Assembly: GCA_019058515.1 (NCBI GenBank)
Contig: JAHPYY010000012.1
Coordinates: 1-11,112 of the forward strand
Reading direction: 5' to 3'
Source of the DNA: Promethearchaeota archaeon
Lineage (GTDB): Archaea > Asgardarchaeota > Lokiarchaeia > Sigynarchaeales > SOKP01
Length of the DNA stretch: 11,112 nt
Shown: in pieces, positions 6,502 to 11,112 of the stretch
Layout: each line of letters opens with the position of its first letter
How positions within the stretch are numbered: the stretch's first letter is position 1
Notes under the pieces: model-generated
What the model saw: the letters and a program-made list of their open reading frames with translations, nothing else
The model's database searches: none
Told to the model about the DNA's origin: nothing
Position numbers and translations under genes: made by a program

Positions 6502-6994
6502 TTTTCAACCTTACTAACTTTTTAACCCCTCCAAAGTTATATGTTGAGTGAAAAAACTCAACCCTTCCTATTTCTACTAAGCAATCTAAATGAGTTCGTA
6601 TCTTCGCATAAGTTAAAGTATAAGGATCTGGATTAACTCCCTCAAGAATCTGGACTAAATCTTGTGGATAAACTTGTTTATGGCTTTCTAAATAATCTAG
6701 AATCTTTTGTTGTATCAATGGTAAAGGGTATTTGTCCTCGTAATCAGAGTGTTTTATCCGGTCTAACTCCTTTTCAAATAAGGAAGTTCTAAAAGATGTA
6801 AGTAAACTTTTAACAATGTTAAGATGTTCCCCAAATTTCTCAGTTTCATTGTAATTTAAACAATCTTTAAAATCGTCAATAGCTTGTGCTATTAATTCTA
6901 TTATTCTTAAATCGTTAATCGTTAAATCTTGTATTTCTCTTAACTTATTAACAATATGTCTTAGTTCATGGATATATTGAAGTATTGCAACCAT
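6476..6994 (-). CDS. Winged-helix domain protein (172 aa)
   Basis: The N-terminal 80 residues are a helical bundle (LRHIVNKLREIQDLTINDLR, IIELIAQAIDDF). Residues about 92-165 read as a winged helix: LIQQKILDYLESHKQVYP, then QDLVQILEG, a recognition-helix candidate TYAKIRTHLDCLVEIGRVE, and a wing ending FGGVKKLVRLK. This suggests DNA binding, with the N-terminal helices for dimerisation. It lies 6 nt after the methyltransferase stop, with GGAGGC upstream of ATG 6994, and overlaps the DUF488 gene. It may regulate the downstream accessory genes; no palindromic operator was seen beside it. A non-DNA-binding winged helix in a larger complex is also possible. Confidence 0.72.
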   Translation of the reverse strand: MVAILQYIHELRHIVNKLREIQDLTINDLRIIELIAQAIDDFKDCLNYNETEKFGEHLNIVKSLLTSFRTSLFEKELDRIKHSDYEDKYPLPLIQQKILDYLESHKQVYPQDLVQILEGVNPDPYTLTYAKIRTHLDCLVEIGRVEFFHSTYNFGGVKKLVRLKNGGFSAIE

Positions 6995-7000
6995 TCTTTT

Positions 7001-7837
7001 TCAAGCCTCCGTAAATTTAACTAATTTAGTTTGAGGATACATTTTATCGAGTGTTTTTTTAAACTCTTTCGCTTTAACACGCTGTTCCTCCTTCTTTTTT
7101 GCCCGTTTTATAACATAAGAAAATTTCCCAAGCGTTTTTTGAGAAAATCGATATCTAAAATCTTTTTTATACACAGGTTCAATTTCGTACCCAATCCAGG
7201 GAATTCCTAATAAATGAGCAGCATAACAATAGCTGCCAGATCCAGAAAAAGGATCAATGACGCTTTTTGGTTGTAGTTCTATATATAACCGTAATGGGAT
7301 CTCTGTCCCTTTTGGCGTAGGGTGAATAATCTGTTTCTCTTTCGAAAGAAAACCCCAAGGAATAGTATATTCGATTGCATCAGTAGTTAATCTCTTAGGA
7401 AATTTACCGTAACATAAATAACCGGAAAAATGATGATGATGAGCTACTTTTGTACTTGAATGCCCATTCGGGTGAAACAACATAATTTCTCCTGAAGGTT
7501 TAGTATTTCTAAACCACCAGGTTCTACTCTCGATATTATCAGGCCCAACTAGGATAGTTCTTTCCGTTACTATACGAAGTAATTCAAACCATTCTAAGTG
7601 CCATTCAAGATCGATTTGATCGTTAAAATACACTTTATTTTCTTTTTTATCTAACATCCTACCATGATACATTCTTCCTTTCTGAAGCTTCTTATCGCAT
7701 CCAACACCCCAAGGATAATCGGGAAATCCTAAGCCAATTTTTTCCATCTTCCCAGACTCAACCAAATCTGCTAATTTTGGTAAACCAAGCTTAGGATCTA
7801 AGCAATCAATAAAATAACACTTATTAAATTCAATCAA
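7001..7837 (-). CDS. Class-beta DNA methyltransferase (N6-adenine or N4-cytosine type)
   Basis: This 278-residue protein transfers methyl from S-adenosylmethionine to an exocyclic amino group in DNA, judging from its motifs. Motif IV comes first (GFPDYPWG, 38-44), followed by HPTPKG (172-177) and SAM-binding motif I near the C terminus (VIDPFSGSGS, 193-202) with YEIEP (217-221). This is the beta-class order. The catalytic motif reads DYPW instead of (D/N/S)PP(Y/W), an unusual substitution. A Lys/Arg-rich tail follows. No restriction endonuclease is adjacent, so it is probably an orphan methylase for protection, regulation or replication timing. The start is TTG at 7837 with GGAGGT (7851-7846) 8 nt upstream, overlapping the radical SAM gene by 8 nt. 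Confidence 0.9.
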   Translation of the reverse strand: MIEFNKCYFIDCLDPKLGLPKLADLVESGKMEKIGLGFPDYPWGVGCDKKLQKGRMYHGRMLDKKENKVYFNDQIDLEWHLEWFELLRIVTERTILVGPDNIESRTWWFRNTKPSGEIMLFHPNGHSSTKVAHHHHFSGYLCYGKFPKRLTTDAIEYTIPWGFLSKEKQIIHPTPKGTEIPLRLYIELQPKSVIDPFSGSGSYCYAAHLLGIPWIGYEIEPVYKKDFRYRFSQKTLGKFSYVIKRAKKKEEQRVKAKEFKKTLDKMYPQTKLVKFTEA

Positions 7838-8669
7838 ACAAGGTTACCTCCATACCATGTCGCTTATACTGGTTTATGATTGAATCCTTGATGCGAATTT
7901 TCTCTTTAATTTTAATTGGTAATTTCTTGATGTTGTTTACAACCTTTTGGATATTGGACCAGGAATTAAAATCAGTTTTAAAGTAATTTAACGGTTCAAT
8001 CCAAATGGTTTCTGTAATGTAAGGAGATACTAAACAAATTAGATTGTAAGGATTTTTATCTAAAAAAGGACCAATATTTACACTTGTTTCAAACCCTTTT
8101 TGAAAAACATATTTGAGAGCAAAAAGTCTGTCTTTTAAGCTTGGAGCGTTGGGTTCCCATTTCTCTAATTGCTTATTGTCCATACTGGTAATCGTAAATC
8201 TGAAAAGGATTTGATTCTTATATTCCTCCAATTTAAGCGTTAGAAGTTTAATACAATAGGGATCAGGTTTAGAAACGATTAAAACTCTATTTCCAGGGGA
8301 TAATAATTTCCGAAGTACGATTATACAATATTCTAATGTTTCAGTTGTAATATCGTGAGAAGTAGGAAACATTACCATACCTTTTCTTTTGCCATATCCT
8401 TTATTGATCGCTTTATAATTAGGTTTCCATTGCTCCCACGATTCAATCATGCAATTCCGATTCCTTTCCATAATTTTATTATATTTAGAAGGATTCTCCC
8501 TTTTCATCTTCTCTTGTTTCTCTTTTGGGAAAACCCGGTAAAATCGTTCAGCGTTGAGTCGTGCGTAGCAATAGGCACAGTCATTTGGGCATCCGTAGAT
8601 CGCATTAACTTCCGAAGAAACCCACTCCCCTGTTCCTTTCGTGATCTTCTTAGTTTTTGCCGATTGAAT
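7830..8669 (-). CDS. Radical SAM protein, SplB/COG1533-like, with apparent AUU start
   Basis: Beginning at the first in-frame ATG (8507) gives 225 residues and loses the iron-sulfur motif. The open frame continues upstream and encodes IYGCPNDCAYCYARLN, containing the radical SAM signature Cys27-x3-Cys31-x2-Cys34 for a 4Fe-4S cluster. Downstream blocks fit the SplB/COG1533 group: MFPTSHDIT, VLIVSKPDP, FRFTITSMDN, and WEPNAPSLKDRL followed by GFETSVNIGPF. No ATG, GTG or TTG occurs between the upstream in-frame TAG and the Cys motif. The best start is ATT at 8669, 9 nt after GGGAGG, giving 279 residues. It overlaps the winged-helix gene by 20 nt. SplB itself repairs spore photoproduct; the substrate here is unknown. 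The methyltransferase neighbour hints at nucleic acid. Confidence 0.82.
   Translation of the reverse strand: MQSAKTKKITKGTGEWVSSEVNAIYGCPNDCAYCYARLNAERFYRVFPKEKQEKMKRENPSKYNKIMERNRNCMIESWEQWKPNYKAINKGYGKRKGMVMFPTSHDITTETLEYCIIVLRKLLSPGNRVLIVSKPDPYCIKLLTLKLEEYKNQILFRFTITSMDNKQLEKWEPNAPSLKDRLFALKYVFQKGFETSVNIGPFLDKNPYNLICLVSPYITETIWIEPLNYFKTDFNSWSNIQKVVNNIKKLPIKIKEKIRIKDSIINQYKRHGMEVTLFD
7846..7851 (-). promoter_or_regulatory. Shine-Dalgarno deciding the TTG start of the methyltransferase
   Basis: GGAGGT on the minus strand lies 8 nt before the TTG at 7837-7835, inside the end of the radical SAM gene. It supports TTG as the true start. Confidence 0.75.
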
Positions 8670-9510
8670 CTCTGATCGCCTCCCTATCTTTTTGAATGTC
8701 TTTAAGAAATTCTAAAGTTTTTTGCATATCCTGGTATTCGTCAATTAGGGGATTATTGGGTTTTTCTTTCTTATAACGATTATACCGACCTTCCCAAGCA
8801 TTCAAGTAATATTTAATCCCTTTTTTGAGATTCTTTATGTGATTGAAAACCTCGATTGTAATTTTCTGCTTTACATCGAGAGGAACGATTTTACCAAAAG
8901 AAAAAAGTTCTCTTGGAATATTATTAATGTAATTGATTGATTCTTGTTCTCGTTGTTTTACTTTATTGCTGTCTAATGGAATAGTTGCATATCGAGTATT
9001 ACGAGTCGTAGGAGGATACGGGTCGTGATTACGAGTCGTAATTTGAATGGATTTGTTTTGGTTAGTATCAAGGTTCTGTGTAGATTCGACATTCCCTTCC
9101 TCTCTACGAGTCGTAGATTCAATATTTAGTTCTTCTTTACGAGTCGTAATTGGGTGGGATTGATTATTTTCTTTCTTTGCTGAGGATTCACCAGTAGAAG
9201 GTATCTTTGTTTCTGTTTTGCGAGTCGTAGATTCTACATCGGTTTTTTTACGAGTCGTAATCAAACTTACAAAAATTGATCGCTTTTTACCTTCTTGAAC
9301 TGTAGTTCTTTCAATCAATTTTTCTTTTTCCATTTTGGATAAATAACGACCAATATTTTTTACATCAATACCTGCTGCTGCTGCTAAATCTGATGTGGAG
9401 AGAGCCTTTTTCGCTTTCTTTAATGCATCAATAATCTTATCTTGATTACTCTTCCGACCATTATTTGATTCGGTTATACTACTCACCATTGTTTCTGATT
9501 CGGCAATCAT
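8650..9510 (-). CDS. Winged-helix DNA-binding protein with embedded repeat array; candidate replication initiator
   Basis: This 286-residue protein has three parts. Residues 21-82 form a winged helix: DKIIDALKKAKKALSTSDLA, then AGIDVKNIGRYLSKMEKEK and the wing KKRSIFVSLI. Residues 84-175 are a low-complexity linker rich in Thr, Asn, Glu and Lys. It holds six Thr-Thr-Arg triplets at 85, 95, 122, 133, 158 and 168, each encoded by the same dyad DNA word. Residues about 185-286 are a helical C-terminal region (KQKITIEVFNHIKNLKKGIK, YLNAWEGRYNRYKKE) with no recognised family. A binding domain, an array-bearing linker and a C-terminal interaction domain is the layout of phage lambda O. PCNA two genes upstream fits a replication module. 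ATG 9510 has no clear Shine-Dalgarno. A transcription regulator or partition protein is the main alternative. Confidence 0.8.
   Translation of the reverse strand: MIAESETMVSSITESNNGRKSNQDKIIDALKKAKKALSTSDLAAAAGIDVKNIGRYLSKMEKEKLIERTTVQEGKKRSIFVSLITTRKKTDVESTTRKTETKIPSTGESSAKKENNQSHPITTRKEELNIESTTRREEGNVESTQNLDTNQNKSIQITTRNHDPYPPTTRNTRYATIPLDSNKVKQREQESINYINNIPRELFSFGKIVPLDVKQKITIEVFNHIKNLKKGIKYYLNAWEGRYNRYKKEKPNNPLIDEYQDMQKTLEFLKDIQKDREAIRDSIGKN
8679..8684 (-). promoter_or_regulatory. Shine-Dalgarno for the AUU start of the radical SAM gene
   Basis: GGGAGG on the minus strand sits within the 3' end of the winged-helix gene, 9 nt before ATT 8669-8667. It is the only strong ribosome-binding sequence seen ahead of the radical SAM frame, and it is the reason for choosing ATT. 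Confidence 0.6.
9000..9259. repeat. Six-copy iteron-like dyad array TACGAGTCGTA within a coding sequence
   Basis: Plus-strand copies are at 9000-9010, 9030-9040, 9105-9115, 9138-9148, 9219-9229 (second base G instead of A) and 9249-9259. Each is an inverted repeat, TACGA and TCGTA around a central G. Start-to-start distances are 30, 75, 33, 81 and 30, so the copies form three pairs about three helical turns apart within a pair and 105-114 between pairs. A weaker copy, TACGGGTCGTG, is at 9017-9027. In the minus-strand gene the six main copies encode Thr-Thr-Arg with almost identical codons while the sequence between them varies. Likely protein-binding sites, possibly an origin of replication. 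Confidence 0.85.
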
Positions 9511-9519
9511 AATTCGGTC

Positions 9520-9540
9520 AGAATATCGAAACGATATTCT
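9520..9540. promoter_or_regulatory. Perfect inverted repeat, probable operator of the winged-helix gene
   Basis: Arms AGAATATCG (9520-9528) and CGATATTCT (9532-9540) are exact reverse complements around AAA. The site begins 10 nt upstream of the ATG at 9510, where a core promoter would lie. A minus-strand TTTTTAGAA at its upstream edge (9546-9538) could act as a weak TATA element, and the AT-rich tract near 9565-9582 is another candidate. Its sequence differs from the TACGAGTCGTA sites, so it may bind a different protein or a different face of the same one. Autorepression is the simplest reading. Confidence 0.65.
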
Positions 9541-9573
9541 AAAAACCGTACAATCCGATACGAATTAAATTTT

Positions 9574-9582
9574 AAAAAAAAA
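9574..9582 (-). terminator. Oligo-T tract after the zinc-ribbon gene
   Basis: The minus strand has nine consecutive T residues starting 12 nt after the stop codon at 9595. Archaeal RNA polymerase stops at such oligo-T tracts without a hairpin. It would separate the PCNA/zinc-ribbon transcript from the winged-helix operon. The surrounding 9563-9594 stretch is nearly all A/T and could alternatively be a promoter or an unwinding element. Confidence 0.5.
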
Positions 9583-9594
9583 TTTGTTTAGAAT

Positions 9595-10158
9595 TTATTC
9601 TTCTTTGAAATTTGCATTGACATATTCTTTGGCACACGCATCTGAACAGTAAGAATACCCAAATTCATTACATGTAATCTTTGGATCTGCTTCCTTACCA
9701 CAATTAGGACATTTTTTATTGTTTTTCCATAAAGGTTGGATATCCCATTTCTCACATAATTTACGGATATTCTCTTTTAAATCGGCAAGGTTTACATCTT
9801 TCTTTACTTGTAGAGTTTGTTCGTATAGTTCTTTTATTCTTTTTGTCCACTTTCCAGGAATATAAAGATTAATTTTTGGTTTTGCAGAATATTCTATATT
9901 TGCTTTAAAGACATCTCTCTCTCCATGTCCTAGATCAACCTTAATCGAACTATGATAACTGTAATATCCAATAGTTAATCCTTTTTCGTGATAGTGATAT
10001 TCTCCTCCTCCGTAATCGGAATATGTTCCCAATGTATAAGCGATTTCTCTGACTTTTTCGATAATATTAAGATTTAAAGCCTCGTTTTTGCGGTTCTTGA
10101 TGATATTCTGTACCTCAGTCAATTCTAATGCTAAGGAATCTTTTGTAATCGCAGTCAT
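9595..10158 (-). CDS. Protein of unknown function with C-terminal Cys zinc motif (187 aa)
   Basis: The N-terminal 145 residues match no family I know. They contain a Tyr/His/Gly-rich segment, SDYGGGEYHYHEKGLTIGYY, followed by alternating strands (SIKVDLGHG, ANIEYSAKPKINLYIPG) that suggest a compact alpha/beta or beta-sandwich fold. The C terminus has CPNCGKEAD with Cys150 and Cys153, then Cys163, and YCSDACAKEY with Cys171 and Cys175, probably binding one or two zinc ions in a FCS/MYM- or TRASH-like way. The ATG lies 2 nt after the PCNA stop with GAGGTAG upstream, so it is expressed with PCNA. A role as a clamp or replication accessory factor is inferred from position only. Confidence 0.75.
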   Translation of the reverse strand: MTAITKDSLALELTEVQNIIKNRKNEALNLNIIEKVREIAYTLGTYSDYGGGEYHYHEKGLTIGYYSYHSSIKVDLGHGERDVFKANIEYSAKPKINLYIPGKWTKRIKELYEQTLQVKKDVNLADLKENIRKLCEKWDIQPLWKNNKKCPNCGKEADPKITCNEFGYSYCSDACAKEYVNANFKEE

Positions 10159-10160
10159 CG

Positions 10161-11018
10161 TTATTCTACCTCTAATTCCTCAAGAGATTCATCGTCATCA
10201 GAATTCTCTTCTCTATCGACCCTGGGTGCAAGATAATATTCTAATTCTGCTCCTTCATGCAATTTAAACTCAAACTTAAGAGGACGCTCCGTTTTCAAGC
10301 TCATGGTCATCTCTGATATAATCGGTCCAATCTTCATTAGCGACTTAAGAAAGACATTGGAATACATTCCCGATTCGGAATCTACTAAATCGTCTTCGTC
10401 TAAATCCTCTAAATCTAGAAAATATTCCATTTCTCCGATAGTGCCTGAAGAACTGAATTTTAACCCTACATGTTCGATTGAAAGGAAATTTAGAATCTCC
10501 GAGTAAATTTCACCATCCTTTATTGCCTCAATAAAAAAATCAGGATGGATTGACCAGGATGTAGTGTAAACTATATTCCTTAAGTTCTCCATTGAAATAT
10601 CTTCGGTATCGATATCTAAGCACGTCAGCTTGAAGGTTCTCGTCTTCTTAGTTTGGTTTTTCATCTGAATTATGAGTTTTTGCTCTTCTTCCTTGAACTC
10701 CAGATATATTGACTCGTCAGAATTGCTGCGTTTTAGAATTTTCTCGAAGTCATCTAAGTTTAATCCGATTTTGCAATTTACAGGACAATGAAACTCATCA
10801 AAAAATTCTTTTTTTATTGTTGCCTCCAGGATACAAATTTTTGATGGATCCATTGCTCGAACTTTGAAAGCTTCCGGTGTAACTTCAAAATTCGTCTCGT
10901 CAATAGTCGCTGCTAAAGTTTCTACTAAGGTTTTTAGTACCTTGCTTTTCCCAAACTTTAACTTGAATTCCTTATTCTTGGATTGGGATTTGTTTTTCTT
11001 AGATTTTGCTTTTGGCAT
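10161..11018 (-). CDS. pcn: DNA polymerase sliding clamp (PCNA)
   Basis: PCNA forms a ring around DNA that tethers polymerase, ligase, nucleases and other factors. The 285 residues show the archaeal PCNA pattern: LKTLVETLAATIDETNF near the N terminus, EAFKVRAMDPSKICILEA (49-66), central LDIDTEDI, and C-terminal domain elements MEYFLDLEDLDEDD, FLKSLMKIGPIISEMTM and YYLAPRVD (261-268). Usual archaeal length is about 245-250. The excess is a Lys/Ser/Asn-rich N-terminal extension (2-16) and an acidic C-terminal tail (269-285). ATG 11018 overlaps the upstream TAA by one base and has GGAGGTG (11033-11027) 8 nt before it. A second gene follows after 2 nt. Presence on an element suggests it recruits or replaces host replication proteins. 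Confidence 0.95.
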   Translation of the reverse strand: MPKAKSKKNKSQSKNKEFKLKFGKSKVLKTLVETLAATIDETNFEVTPEAFKVRAMDPSKICILEATIKKEFFDEFHCPVNCKIGLNLDDFEKILKRSNSDESIYLEFKEEEQKLIIQMKNQTKKTRTFKLTCLDIDTEDISMENLRNIVYTTSWSIHPDFFIEAIKDGEIYSEILNFLSIEHVGLKFSSSGTIGEMEYFLDLEDLDEDDLVDSESGMYSNVFLKSLMKIGPIISEMTMSLKTERPLKFEFKLHEGAELEYYLAPRVDREENSDDDESLEELEVE

Positions 11019-11112
11019 TAGTTAAGCACCTCCAAATTTTCATTTTTATATAAATTCGTAATTTCTTCTCGTATTTTTGCAGGAATAGGTTCTAATTGTT
11101 GCTTTGATATTG
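11018..11112 (-). CDS. C-terminal 30 residues of an upstream gene (partial)
   Basis: The frame is open from the window edge to TAA at 11020-11018 and reads SKQQLEPIPAKIREEITNLY, then KNENLEVLN. The stop overlaps the PCNA start as TAATG, as expected for coupled genes in this operon. Too little is present to assign a family. The charged helical tail is consistent with neighbouring genes. Confidence 0.6.
   Translation of the reverse strand, partial: ISKQQLEPIPAKIREEITNLYKNENLEVLN
11047..11054 (-). promoter_or_regulatory. TATA-box-like element upstream of PCNA
   Basis: The minus strand reads ACGAATTTATATAAAAATG here, with TTTATATA matching the archaeal TATA consensus. Transcription starting about 25 nt downstream would fall just before ATG 11018, giving an almost leaderless PCNA transcript. 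The site lies within the upstream coding sequence, so chance is possible. Confidence 0.35.

Noticed and set aside
8556..8567. Further copy of the dyad word (GAGTCGTGCGTA) in the radical SAM gene
   Set aside because: It keeps only half of the word and breaks the symmetry; chance is likely.
8651..8662. Classical -1 slippery site (GGC AAA AAC TAA) at the end of the winged-helix gene leading into the radical SAM frame
   Set aside because: A -1 shift gives CGG CAA AAA CTA, not the radical SAM frame. A +1 shift would be needed, so AUU initiation is simpler.
8355..8675. Plus-strand open frame opposite the radical SAM start region
   Set aside because: The minus strand here encodes the diagnostic CxxxCxxC motif, so the plus-strand frame is a shadow.
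9000..9259. CRISPR array
   Set aside because: The repeats are only 11 bp, spacing is uneven, and they lie within an intact coding sequence.
10303..10506. Plus-strand open frame opposite PCNA
   Set aside because: It is antisense to conserved PCNA sequence.
1..11112. Borg-like element or a named Asgard virus
   Set aside because: Single-strand coding and repeats within a gene are reminiscent, but there are no long perfect tandem repeats, no terminal repeats and no hallmark structural genes in the window.
1..11112. tRNA, rRNA, riboswitch or transposase
   Set aside because: No cloverleaf, conserved rRNA segment, riboswitch core or transposase motif was recognised on either strand by eye.

Overview
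All supported genes lie on the minus strand and are packed almost without gaps. The DNA is strongly AT-rich apart from one GC-rich patch near 2576-2662. A clear archaeal/eukaryal-type sliding clamp (PCNA), good Shine-Dalgarno sequences, many TTG/GTG starts and a run of short genes of unknown function point to an archaeal virus, plasmid or other large extrachromosomal/integrated element. The host lineage cannot be read from this window; an anaerobic archaeon (for example a methanogen or Asgard relative) is only a guess. No structural virus gene, tRNA, rRNA, insertion sequence or CRISPR array was seen.

Layout in transcription order (high to low coordinates). Replication module, 11112-8650: the tail of an unknown gene, PCNA, a zinc-ribbon protein, an 84-bp intergenic region with an oligo-T tract and a perfect 9-bp-arm inverted repeat, then a winged-helix protein. 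The coding sequence of that protein carries six copies of the dyad TACGAGTCGTA in three regularly spaced pairs. This looks like an iteron array inside the gene of its own binding protein, as in the phage lambda O gene. Nucleic-acid modification module, 8669-7001: a radical SAM protein of the SplB/COG1533 type that seems to start at AUU, then a class-beta DNA methyltransferase with an unusual DYPW motif. Accessory module, 6994-3383: a winged-helix protein, a DUF488 protein, a small Cys protein, an ASCH-like protein, and a 573-residue protein with a DEDDh exonuclease domain behind a large unrecognised N-terminal region. Coiled-coil block, 3380-1289: four consecutive genes starting with Met-Ser (58-aa coiled coil, about 280-300-aa coiled coil, 39-aa single-span membrane protein, 296-aa coiled coil). 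The second probably has a frame disruption at an A6 run. Last, 1289-1: a C2HC zinc-finger protein, a Cys-rich protein, a small helical protein and a nearly complete NADAR (YbiA-like) enzyme.

Inferred workings: the winged-helix protein would bind the embedded sites to start replication or partition, with PCNA serving replication. The methyltransferase and radical SAM protein may modify DNA. NADAR may remove ADP-ribose-type modifications made by host defence. The coiled-coil/membrane block is the least explained part. The start codon of the radical SAM gene, the frame disruption near 2402 and two small unlisted genes (2186-2305 and 3204-3380) were worked out directly from the nucleotide sequence.
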